Below, piece after piece: positions 10,635-20,657 of a stretch of DNA of 64,000 nt (positions are counted from its first letter, which is position 1; each line of letters begins with the position of its first letter). The DNA lies in NCBI GenBank assembly GCA_030998225.1, contig JAPYXD010000466.1:2211001-2275000 (forward strand), written 5' to 3'. Source of the stretch: Diplolepis rosae. Taxonomy: Eukaryota; Arthropoda; Insecta; Hymenoptera; Diplolepididae. The notes under the pieces were generated by a model. That model saw only the letters and a list, made by a program, of their open reading frames with translations. It was not told the origin of the DNA and did not search any database. The position numbers and the translations under genes were made by a program.

Positions 10635-10788
10635 TTGAAACCGACAAAAATCCCCGCTAGGTCTGTGTGGTCTAATGTGTTTCCTAATTAATTGGGACCA
10701 AATCCTACAATATTCCATCCTAAAATTGTAGGTACCTAGCATAGTTTTATTGACCAAATTCTTTATTCACATTTTTTGGCATTCGGGG

Positions 10789-10944
10789 TTGAAAACCAAG
10801 AAACATACCTGCTATGTATGGTGCTGAATTTTTTTTCCTGTAGTTAACTGGCAATAAATGCTCTGATATCATGTCCTCAAACTTTAGGTATCTGGTTAAG
10901 TATAACGTTCCAAATGCTTTATTCGAAATTTTGGGCATTTGAGG
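10789..10944 (+). repeat. Class B monomer, subtype b4 (representative)
   Basis: Subtype b4 reads GTATGGTGCTGAATTTTTTT (often TTTATGGTGCTGAA), CCTGTAGTTAACTGGCA, ATGCTCTGATATCA, TCTGGTTAAGTATAAC and GTTCCAAATGC. It usually follows a4 and precedes a3. Copies are at 11561, 13414, 14187, 23124, 27900, 30828, 34685, 45577, 58815 and 63542. This copy has the private change AAAACCAAG. Confidence 0.87.
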
Positions 10945-11716
10945 TTGAAAACGACAAACATCCCCCTAGGTATGGGGGGTGTAATGTGTTTCCCAATTAA
11001 TGGGCACTAAATCCTACAATATTCAATCCTAAAATTTTAGGTATCTAGCATAGTTTTTTGACCAAATGCTTTATTCACATTTTTTGGCATTTGCGTTTGA
11101 AAACGACGAAACATTCCTGCTATGTATGGTGACGAATATTTTTTCTGTAGTTAACTGGCACAAAATGCTATGAATTCAACTCCTCGCGTTTTAGGTATCT
11201 AGCTTAGTATAATTTTCCAAATGCTTCATTCACATTTTTTGGCATTTGTGGTTGAAAACGACGAAACATTCCTGCTATGTATGGTGACGAATATTTTTTC
11301 TGTAGTTAACTGGCACAAAATGCTATGATATCAAGTCCTCAAACTTAAGGTATCTAGCTAAGTATAATTTTCCAAATGCTTTATTCGAATTTTTGGGCAT
11401 TTGAGGTTGAAACCGACAAAAATCCCCGCTAGGTCTGTGTGGTCTAATGTGTTTCCTAATTAATTGGGACCAAATCCTACAATGTTCGATCCTTAAATTG
11501 TAGGTACCTAGCATAGTTTTATTGACCAAATTCTTTATTCACATTTTTTGGCATTCGGGGTTGAAAACGAAGAAACATACCTGCTATGTATGGTGCTGAA
11601 TTTTTTTTCCTGTAGTTAACTGGCAATAAATGCTCTGATATCAAGTCCTCAAACTTTAGGTATCTGGTTAAGTATAACTTTCCAAATGCTTTATTCGAAT
11701 TTTTGGGCATTTGAGG

Positions 11717-11870
11717 TTGAAGACGACAAACATCCCCGCTAGGTATGGGGGGTGTAATGTGTTTCCTAATTAAATGGCACTAAATCCTACTATATTCAAT
11801 CCTAAAATTTTAGGCATCTAGCTTAGTAAAATTTTCCAAATGCTTTATTCACATTTCTTGGCATTTGGGG
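11717..11870 (+). repeat. A monomer with an exchanged middle (also 58970-59123)
   Basis: The 5' half is A (CTAGGTATGGGG, TGTAATGTGTTTCC, AATTAAATGGCAC). The segment CATCTAGCTTAGTAAAAT and TTTCCAAATGC comes from a B/D-type monomer, and the tail is A-type with CACATTTCTTGGC. The copy at 58970 shares the same rare GCTTAGTAAAAT, 47,253 bp away, with matching neighbours on both sides. Confidence 0.83.
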
Positions 11871-12641
11871 TTGAAAACGAAGAAACATACCTGCTATGTA
11901 TGGTGATGAATATTTTATCTGTAGTTAACTAGCACTAAATGCTATGATATCAAGTCCTCAAATTTTAGGTATCTAGTTAAGTATAATTTTGTAAATTCTT
12001 TATTCGAATTTTTGAGCATTTGATGTTGAAAACGATAAACATCCCCGCTTGGTATGGTAGGGGTAATGTGTTTCTTAATTAATTGGCAATATTTCCTACA
12101 ATTTTCGATCCTAAAATTCTTGGTATCTTGAATAGTTTTTTTGTCCAATTGCTTTTTTCACATTTTTTGGCATTTGAGGCTGAAATCTAGAAACAAAACA
12201 TCTATGTATGGGGTTGAGAATTTGACTGTACTTAAATGGAACTGAATTCTACGATATCAAGTTCTGAAATTGTAGGTATCTATAATAGTTTGATTTTACA
12301 AATGCTCTTATCGAATTTTTGGGCATTTGAGGTTGAAAACGAAAAAAATCCCCGCTAGTTATGGGGGGTGTAATGTGTTTCCTAATCAAGTGGCACTAAA
12401 TCCTACTATATTCGATCCTAAAATTTTAGGTAACTAGCATAGTTTTATTGACAAAATGCTTTATTCACATTTTTTGGCATTTGCGTTTGAAAACGACGAA
12501 ACATACCTGCTATGTATGGTGATGAGTATTTTTTCTGTAGTTAACTGTCATTAAATGCTATGATATCAATTCCTCAAACTTTAGGTATCTAGCTATGTAT
12601 AACTTTCCAAATGCTTTATTCGAATTTTTGGGCATTTGAGG
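11871..12641 (+). repeat. Mixed block with the most diverged monomer pair
   Basis: The order is b1 (11871), a diverged A (12026), a diverged C (12180), a2 (12333), b3-like (12487). The A at 12026 has CGCTTGGTATGGTAGGGG, GGCAATATTTCC and TTTTTTTGTCCAATTGC. The C at 12180 has AAATCTAGAAACAAAACATC and TGTACTTAAATGG. These private changes are much denser than in neighbouring monomers, as if the pair had escaped recent homogenisation. No unique DNA is present. Confidence 0.82.
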
Positions 12642-13878
12642 TTGAAAACGACAAACATCCCCGCTAGGTATGGGGGGTTTCGTGTGTTTCCTAATTAAGT
12701 GGCACTAAATCTTACTATATTCAATCCTAAAATTTCAGGTATCTAGCATAGTTTTTTGACCAAATGGTTTCTTCAAATTTTTTGGCATTTGTGGTTGAAA
12801 ACGACGAAACATTCCTGCTATGTATGGTGACGAATATTTTTTCTGTAGTTAACTGGCACAAAATGCTATGAATTCAACTCCTCGCGTTTTAGGTATCTAG
12901 CTAAGTATAGTTTTTCAAATGCTTCATTCACATTTTTTGGCATTTGGGGTTGAAAACGACGAAACATACCTGCTATGTATGGTGATGAATATTTTTTCTG
13001 TAGTTAACTGGCACAAAATGCTATGATATCAAGTCCTCAAACTTTAGGTATCTAGCTAAGTATAATTTTCCAAATGCTTTATTCGAATTTTTGGGCATTT
13101 GAGGTTGAAACCGACAAAAATCCCCGCTAGGTATGGGTGGTGTAATGTCTTTCCAAATTAATTGGGACCAAATCCTACAATATTCCACCCTAACATTTTA
13201 GGTATCTAGCATAGTTTTATTGTCCAAATGCTTTATTCACATTTTTTGGCATTTGGGGTTGAAAACGACGAAACATACCTGCTATGTATGGTGATGAATA
13301 TATTTTCTGTAGTTAACTGGCACAAAATGCTATGAATTCAACTCCTCGCGTTTTAGGTATCTAGCTAAGTATAGTTTTTCAAATGCTTCATTCACATTTT
13401 TTGGCATTTGGGGTTGAAAACGAAGAAACATACCTGCTATGTATGGTGATGAATTTTTTTTCCTGTAGTTAACTGGCACTAAATGCTCTGATATCATGTC
13501 CTCAAACTTTAGGTATCTGGTTAAGTATAACGTTCCAAATGCTTTATTCGAAATTTTGGGCATTTTGAGGTTGAAAACGACAAACATCCCCGCTAGGTAT
13601 GGGTGGTGTAATGTGTATCCTAAGTAAAAGGCACAAAATCCTCCAAGATTCAATCCTAAAATTTTAGGCATCTAGCATAGTTTTTTGACCAAATGGTTTC
13701 TTCACATTTTTTGGCATTTGGGGTTGACAACGACGAAACATACCTGCTATGTATGGTGACGAATATTTTTTCTGTAGTTAACTGGCACAAAATGCTAAGA
13801 ATTCAAGTCCTCGAGTTTTAGGTATCTAGCTAAGTATAATTTTCCAAATGCTTCATTCACATTTTTTGGCATTTGTGG
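12642..13878 (+). repeat. A-D-B trimers with a4 and b4 variants
   Basis: The order is a3 (12642), D (12795), b3 (12950), a4-like (13105), D (13259), b4 (13414), a3 (13571), D (13724). Each D carries GAATTC and an A-type tail. The D at 13259 has a B-like 5' part (GTGATGAATATATTTTC) and the D at 13724 reads GCTAAGAATTC. The a4-like unit at 13105 reads ATTCCACCCTAACATTTT. Confidence 0.85.
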
Positions 13879-14961
13879 TTGAAACGACGAAACATACCTG
13901 CTATGTATGGCGATGAGTATTTTGTCTGTAGTTAACTGGCATTAAATGCTCTGATATCAAGTCCTCAAACTTTAGGTATCTAGCTAAGTATAATTTACCA
14001 AGTGCGTTATTCGAATTTTTGGGCATTTGAGGTTGAAAACGACAAAAATCCCCGCTAGGTATGTGTGGTCTAATGTGTTTCCTAATTAATTGGGACCAAA
14101 TCCTACAATATTCCATCCTAAAATTTTAGGTATCTAGCATAGTTTTATTGACCAAATGCTTTATTCACATTTTTTGGCATTTGGGGTTGAAGACGACGAA
14201 ACATACCTGCTATTTATGGTGCTGAATTTTTTTCCTGTAGTTAACTGGCACTAAATGCTCTGATATCAAGTCCTCAAACTTTAGGTATCTGGTTAAGTAT
14301 AACGTTCCAAATGCTTTATTCGAATTTTTGGGCATTTGAGGTTGAAAACGACAAACATCCCCGCTAGGTATGTGTGGTCTAATGTGTTTCCTAATTAATT
14401 GGGACCAAATCCTACAATATTCCGCCGTAACATTTTAGGTATCTAGCATAGTTTTATTGACCAAATGCTTTATTCACATTTTTTGGCATTTGGGGTTGAA
14501 AACGACGAAACATACCTGCTATGTATGGTGATGAATATTTTATCTGTAGTTAACTAGCACTAAATGCTATGATATCAAGTCCTCAAACTTTAGGTATCGA
14601 GCTAAGTTGAATTTTCCAAATGCTTTATTCGAATTTTTGGGCATTTGAGGTTGAAACCGACAAAAATCCCCGCTAGGTATGTGTGGTCTAATGTGTTTCC
14701 TAATTAATTGGGACCAAATCCTACAATATTCCATCATAAAATTTTAGGTATCTAGCATAGTTTTATTGACCAAATGCTTTATTCACATTTTTTGGCATTT
14801 GGGGTTGAAAACGACGAAACATACCTGCTATTTATGGTACTGAATTTTTTTTTCCTGTAGTTAACTGGCACTAAATGCTCTGATATCAAGTCCTCAAACT
14901 TTAGGTATCTAGTTAAGTATAATTTTACATATTCTTTATTCGAATTTTTGAGCATTTGAGG
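13879..14961 (+). repeat. a4-b dimer run (~309 bp unit)
   Basis: Monomers alternate as b (13879), a4 (14033), b4 (14187), a4 (14342), b (14496), a4 (14651), b4 (14805). The spacing between alternate monomers is 308-309 bp, which is the basic dimer of the array. The last unit, at 14805, begins as b4 (TTTATGGTACTGAATTTT, ATGCTCTGATATCA) but ends as b1 (CTAGTTAAGTATAATTTTAC, TTTTTGAGCATTTG). It is a hybrid that marks the border with the a1/b1 zone. Confidence 0.85.
14342..14495 (+). repeat. Class A monomer, subtype a4 (representative)
   Basis: Subtype a4 is marked by GGTATGTGTGGTCTAATGTG and TTAATTGGGACCAAATCC, usually with ATATTCCATCC. Its usual start is TTGAAACCGACAAAAATCC, or TTGAAAACGAC as here. 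It pairs with b4-type B monomers. Clear copies are at 10635, 11407, 14033, 14342, 14651, 20503, 30674, 46196 and 46811. This copy reads TTCCGCC in place of TTCCATCC, a private change. Confidence 0.87.
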
Positions 14962-17116
14962 TTGAAAACGACAAACATCCCCACTAGGTATTGGGGGCGT
15001 AAAGTGTTTCTTACTAACTGGCACTAAATCCTACAATATTCGATCCTTAAATTCTAGGTATCTAGCATAGTTTTATTGACCAAATACTTTATTCACATTT
15101 TTTGGCATTTGGGGTTGAAAACGTCAAACATACCCGCTAGGTATGGGGGGCGTAAAGTGGTTCCTAATTTATTTGCACTAAATCCTACAATATTCGATCC
15201 TAAAACTCTAGGTATCTAGCATAGTTTTATTGTCCAAATACTTTATTCACATTTCTTGGCATTTGGAGTTGAAAACGACGAAACATACCTGTTATGTATG
15301 GTGATGAGTATTTTTTCTGTAGTTAACTAGCACTAAATGCTATGATATCAAGTCCTCAAATTTTAGGTATCTAGTTAAGTATAATTTTACATATTCTTTA
15401 TTCGAATTTTTGAGCATTTGAGGTTGAAAACGACAAACATCCCCACTAGGTATTGGGGGCGTAAAGTGTTTCCTAACTAACTGGCACTAAATCCTACAAT
15501 GTTCGATCCTTAAATTCTAGGTATCTAGCATAGTTTTATTGACCAAATACTTTATTCACATTTTTTGGCATTTGGGGTTGAAAACGTCAAACATACCCGC
15601 TAGGTATGGGGGGCGTAAAGTGGTTCCTAATTTATTTGCACTAAATCCTACAATATTCGATCCTAAAACTCTAGGTATCTAGCATAGTTTTATTGTCCAA
15701 ATACTTTATTCACATTTCTTGGCATTTGGAGTTGAAAACGACGAAACATACCTGTTATGTATGGTGATGAGTATTTTTTCTGTAGTTAACTAGCACTAAA
15801 TGCTATGATATCAAGTCCTCAAATTTTAGGTATCTAGTTAAGTATAATTTTACATATTCTTTATTCGAATTTTTGAGCATTTGAGGTTGAAAACGACAAA
15901 CATCCCCACTAGGTATTGGGGGCGTAAAGTGTTTCCTAACTAACTGGCACTAAATCCTACAATATTCGATCCTTAAATTCTAGGTATCTAGCATAGTTTT
16001 ATTGACCAAATACTTTATTCACATTTTTTGGCATTTGGGGTTGAAAACGTCAAACATACCCGCTAGGTATGGGGGCGTAAAGTGGTTCCTAATTAACTTG
16101 CACTAAATCCTACAATATTCGATCCTAAAACTCTAGGTATCTAGCATAGTTTTATTGACCAAATACTTTATTCACATTTTTTGGCATTTGGGGTTGAAAA
16201 CGTCAAACATACCAGCTAGGTATGGGGGGTGTAATGTGTTTCCTAATCAAGTGGCACTAAATCCTACTATATTCGATCCAAAATTTTAGGTATCTAGCAT
16301 AGTTTCATTGACAAAATGCTTTATTCACATTTTTTGGCATTTGGAGTTGAAAACGACGAAACATACCTGCTATGTAGGGTGATGAGTATTTTTTCTGTAG
16401 TTAACTAGCACTAAATGCTATGATATCAATTCCTCAAATTTTAGGTATCTAGTTAAGTATAATTTTGAAATTCTTTATTCGAATTTTTCAGCATTTGATG
16501 TTGAAAACGACAAACATCCCCACTAGGTATTGGGGGCGTAAAGTGTTTCCTAACTAACTGGCACTAAATCCTACAATATTCGATCCTAAAACTCTAGGTA
16601 TCTAGCATAGTTTTATTGACCAAATACTTTATTCACATTTTTTGGCATTTGGGGTTGAAAACGTCAAACATACCCGCTAGGTATGGGGGTGTAAAGTGGT
16701 TCCTAATTAATTTGCACTAAATCCTACAATATTCGATCCTAAAACTCTAGGTATCTAGCATAGTTTTATTGACCAAATACTTTATTCACATTTTTTGGCA
16801 TTTGGGGTTGAAAACGTCAAACATCCCCACTAGGTATGGGGGGCGTAAAGTTGTTCCTAATTAATTTGCAGTAAATCCTACAATGTTCGATCCTTAAATT
16901 CTAGGTATCTAGCATAGTTTTAATGACCAAATACTTTATTCACATTTTTTGGCATTTGGAGTTGAAAACGACGAAACATACCTGCTATGTATAGTGATGA
17001 ATATTTTGTCTGTAGTTAACTAGCACTAAATGCTATGATATCAAGTCCTCAAATTTTAGGTATCTAGTTAAGTATAATTTTACAAATTCTTTATTCGAAT
17101 TTTTGAGCATTTGATG
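14962..17116 (+). repeat. a1-a1'-b1 trimer zone, with a fresh 463-bp duplication
   Basis: The order is a1 (14962), a1' (15115), b1 (15269), a1 (15424), a1' (15578), b1 (15732), a1 (15887), a1' (16041), a2 (16194), b1 (16347), a1 (16501), a1' (16655), a1 (16808), b (16962). The first two trimers share the otherwise rare CCTAATTTATTTGCAC and CACATTTCTTGGCATTTGG in a1', which indicates a recent tandem duplication (462- and 463-bp spacing). The segment 15732-16654 matches 3395-4318. Confidence 0.9.
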
Positions 17117-18348
17117 TTGAAAACGACAAACATCCCCGCTAGGTATGGGGGGCGTAAAGTGTTTCCTAATTAATTGGCACTAAATCCTACAATATTCGAT
17201 CCTAAATTTCTAGGAATATAGCATAGTTTTATTGTCCAAATGCTTTATTCACATTTTTTGGCATTTGAGGCTGCAATGAAGAAACACTCCCTCTATGTAT
17301 GGGGATGAGAATTTGACTGTAGTTAACTGGAACTGAATGCTACGATAACAAGTTCTGAAATTGTAGGTATCTATAATAGTTTGATTTTACAAATGCTGTA
17401 TTCGAAATTTTTGGCATTTGAGGTTGAAAGCGAGAAACATCCCAGCTAGGTATGGGGGGTGTAATGTGTTTCCTAATTAAGCGGCACTAAATCCTACTAT
17501 ATTCAATCCTAAAATTTTAGGTATCTAGCATAGTTTTATTGACCAAATGCTTTATTCACATTTTTTGGCATTTGCGTTTGAAAGCGAAGAAACATACCTG
17601 CTATGTATAGTGATGAATATTTTGTCTGTAGTTGACTGGCACTAAATGCTACGATATCAATTCTTCAAATTTTAGGTATCTAGTCAAGTATAATTTTCCA
17701 AACGCTTTATTCGAATTTTTGGGCATTTGAAGTTGAAAACGTCAAACATCCCCGCTAGGTATGGGGGGCGTAAAGTGTTTCTTAATTAATTGACACTAAA
17801 TCCTACAATATTCGATCCTAAAATTCTAGGTATCTAGCATAGTTTTATTGTCCAAATGCTTTATTCACATTTTTTGGCATTTGAGGCTGAAATGAAGAAA
17901 CACTCCCTCTATGTATGGGGCTGAGAATTTTACTGTAGTTAACTGGGACTGAATGCTACGATAACAAGTTCTGAAATTTTAGGTATCTATAATAGTTTGA
18001 TTTTACAAATGCTGTATTCGAAATTTTGGGCCTTTGATGTTGAAAACGAGAAACATCCCAGCTAGGTATGGGGGGTGTAATGTGTTTCCTAATCAAGTGG
18101 CACTAAATCCTACTATATTCGATCCTAAAATTTTAGGTATCTAGCATAGTTTTATTGACAAAATGCTTTATTCACATTTTTTGGCATTTGCGTTTGAAAA
18201 CGAAGAAACATACCTGCTATGTATAGTGATGAATATTTTGTCTGTAGTTGACTGGCACAAAATGCTATGATATCAACTCTTCAAATTTTAGGTATCTAGT
18301 CAAGTATAAGTTTCCAAATGCTTTATTCGAATTTTTGGGCATTTGATG
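17117..18348 (+). repeat. 616-bp tetramer a1-C-a2-b2, two copies
   Basis: The a1 monomers at 17117, 17733 and 18349 are each 616 bp apart, with C, a2 and b2 between. The first copy is more diverged: its a1 has AGGAATATAGCATAG, its C has CTGCAATGAAG and its a2 begins TTGAAAGCGAG. The final b2 (18194-18348) is also the first position of the 19-mer series that follows, so the two HORs are joined through a shared monomer. Confidence 0.9.
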
Positions 18349-18655
18349 TTGAAAACGACCAACATCCCCACTAGGTATGGGGGGCGTAAAGTGGTTCCTA
18401 ATTAATTTGCACTAAATCCTACAATGTTCGATCCTTAAATTCTAGGTATCTAGCATAGTTTTAATGTCCAAATTCTTTATTCACATTTTTTGGCATTTCA
18501 GGCTGAAACGAAGAAACACTCCCTCTATGTATGGGGCTGAGAATTTTACTGTAGTTAACTGGAACTGAATGCTACGATAACAAGTTCTGAAATTTTAGGT
18601 ATCTATAATAGTTTGATTTTACAAATGCTGTAATCGAAATTTTGGGCCTTTGAGG

Positions 18656-18808
18656 TTGAAAACGAGAAACATCCCCGCTAGGTATGGGGAGTGTAGTGTG
18701 TTTCCCAATTAATAGGCACTAAATCCTACAATATTCAATCTTAAAATTTCAGGTATCTAGCATAGTTTTTTGACCAAATGGTTTCTTCACATTTTTTGGC
18801 ATTTGTGG
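18656..18808 (+). repeat. Class A monomer, subtype a3 (representative)
   Basis: Subtype a3 has GGTATGGGGAGTGTAGTGTG, CCCAATTAATAGGCAC, ATATTCAATC, TTTCAGGTATCTAG and the tail TTTTTTGACCAAATGG followed by TTTCTTCAC. At 153 bp it is slightly short. It is the A partner that precedes D monomers and is largely confined to the D-rich parts (9-14 kb, 18-31 kb, 34-35 kb, 38 kb, 43-46 kb and 63 kb). Confidence 0.88.
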
Positions 18809-18963
18809 TTGAAAACGACGAAACATTCCTGCTATGTATGGTGACGAATATTTTTTCTGTAGTTAACTGGCACAAAATGCTATGAATTCAACTCCTCGCG
18901 TTTTAGGTATCTAGCTAAGTATAGTTTTTCAAATGCTTCATTCACATTTTTTGGCATTTGGGG
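18809..18963 (+). repeat. Class D monomer (representative)
   Basis: Class D reads CATTCCTGCTATGTATGGTG, ACGAATATTTTTTCTGTAG, CACAAAATGCTATGAATTC, AACTCCTCGCGTTTTAGG, CTAAGTATAGTTTTTCAAAT and an A-type tail TTCATTCACATTTTTTGGC. The B-class GATATC is replaced by GAATTC. The CTCGCG segment is a small CpG cluster in an otherwise CpG-poor repeat. Structurally D looks like a B-class 5' half with an A-class tail, which fits its position between A and B. Copies tens of kb apart, such as 9401, 46501 and 63079, look very similar by eye. Confidence 0.9.
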
Positions 18964-20657
18964 TTGAAAACGAAGAAACATATCTGCTATGTATGGTGAT
19001 GAATATTTTTTCTGTAGTTAACTGGCACAAAATGCTATGATATCAATTCCTCAAACTTTAGGTATCTAGCTATGTATAACTTTCCAAATGCTTTATTCGA
19101 ATTTTTGGGCATTTGAGGTTGAAAACGACAAACATCCCCGCTAGGTATGGGGGGTTTCGTGTGTTTCCTAATTAAGTGGCACTAAATCCTACAATATTCA
19201 ATCTTAAAATTTCAGGTATCTAGCATAGTTTTTTGACCAAATGGTTTCTTCACATTTTTTGGCATTTGTCGTTGAAAACGACGAAACATTCCTGCTATGT
19301 ATGGTGACGAATATTTTTTCTGTAGTTAACTGGCACAAAATGCTATGAATTCAACTCCTCGCGTTTTAGGTATCTAGCTAAGTAAAGTTTTTCAAATGCT
19401 TCATTCACATTTTTTGGCATTTGTGGTTGAAAACGACGAAACATACCTGCTATGTATGGTGATGAATATTTTTCTGTAGTTAACTGGCACAAAATACTAT
19501 GATATCAAGTCCTCAAACTTTAGGTATCTAGCTATGTATAATTTTCCAAATGCTTTATTCGAATTTTTGGGCATTTGAGGTTGAAAACGACAAAAATCCC
19601 CGCTAGGTATGGGGTGTAATGTGTTTCCCAATTAATAGGCACTAAATCCTACAATATTCAATCCTAAAATTTTAGGTATCTAGCATAGTTTTTTGACCAA
19701 ATGGTTTCTTCACATTTTTTGGCATTTGGGGTTGACAACGACGAAACATACCTGCTATGTATGGTGATGAGTATTTTTTCTGTAGTTAACTGGCATTAAA
19801 TTCTATGATATCAAGTCCTCAAACTTTAGGTATCTAGTCAAGTATAACTTTCCAAAAGCTTTATTCGAATTTTTGGGCATTTTAAGTTGAAAACGTCAAA
19901 CATCCCCGCTAGGTATGGGGGGCGTAAAGTGGTTCCTAATTAATTTGCACTAAATCCTACAATATTCGATCCTTAAATTCTAGGTATCTAGCATAGTTTT
20001 ATTGTCCAAATTCTTTATTCACATTTTTTGGCATTTGCGGCTGTAATGAAGAAACACTGCCTCGATGTATGGGGATGAGAATTTTACTGTAGTTAACTGG
20101 AACTGAATGCTACGATAACAAGTTCTGAAATTGTAGGTATCTATAATAGTTTGATTTTACAAATGCTGTATTCGAAATTTTGGGCATTTGAGGTTGAAAA
20201 CGACAAAAATCCCAGCTAGTTATGGGTGGTGTAATGTGTTTCCTAATCAAGTGGCACTAAATCCTACTATATTCGATCATAAAATTTTAGGTATCTAGCA
20301 TAATTTTATTGACAAAATGCTTTATTCACATTTTTTGGCATTTGCGTTTGAAAACGACGAAACATACCTGCTATGTATGGTGATGAGTATTTTTTCTGTA
20401 GTTGACTGGCACAAAATACTATGATATCAATTCCTCAAACTTTAGGTATCTAGCTATGTATAATTTTCCAAATGCTTTATTCGAATTGTTGGGCATTTGA
20501 GGTTGAAACCGACAAAAATCCCCGCTAGGGATGTGTGGTCTAATGTGTTTCCTAATTAATTGGGACCAAATCCTACAATATTCCATCCTAAAATTTTAGG
20601 TATCTAGCATAGTTTTATTGACAAAAATGCTTTATTCACATTTTTTGGCATTTGCGT

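Larger units (their letters stand above)
10325..11870 (+). repeat. Pentamer repeat of ~772 bp, two copies
   Basis: Copy one is D (10325), D/B chimera (10480), a4 (10635), b4 (10789), a3 (10945). Copy two is D (11097), D/B chimera (11252), a4 (11407), b4 (11561), A (11717). The first four positions are nearly the same in both, including the unusual GGTCTGTGTGGTCTAATG in a4 and the D/B chimera. In the fifth position copy two has an A monomer with a B/D-like middle (CATCTAGCTTAGTAAAAT). Short minus-strand reading frames occur 772 bp apart here. They simply mirror the repeat and are not genes. Confidence 0.88.
18194..20657 (+). repeat. 19-mer HOR copy 1, 16-monomer version
   Basis: The order is b2, a1, C, a3, D, b3, a3, D, b3, a3, b, a1, C, a2, b3, a4, after which copy two starts at once. 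The positions b4, a3, D are absent. The last monomer, 20503-20657, starts as a4 (GATGTGTGGTCTAATG) and ends with an a2-like tail (ATTGACAAAAATGC). It looks like the junction of a three-monomer deletion by unequal exchange. The first a1 lacks the TCTAAGTATCTAG marker of the later copies. Confidence 0.83.

Noticed and set aside
12180..12332. Transposon fragment at the diverged C monomer
   Set aside because: Both ends and most of the body still match class C, the length is normal, and there is no target-site duplication or terminal repeat.
13330..13671. 113-residue minus-strand reading frame, the longest in the window, with relatives at 10551-10938, 11323-11710, 11942-12148, 13901-14116, 14779-15024 and 63565-63747
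   Set aside because: These frames are repeated satellite read on the minus strand. The A+B dimer is about 309 bp, a multiple of three, so an open frame can carry across monomers and return in the next dimer. Stops interrupt most copies, and the products match no family.
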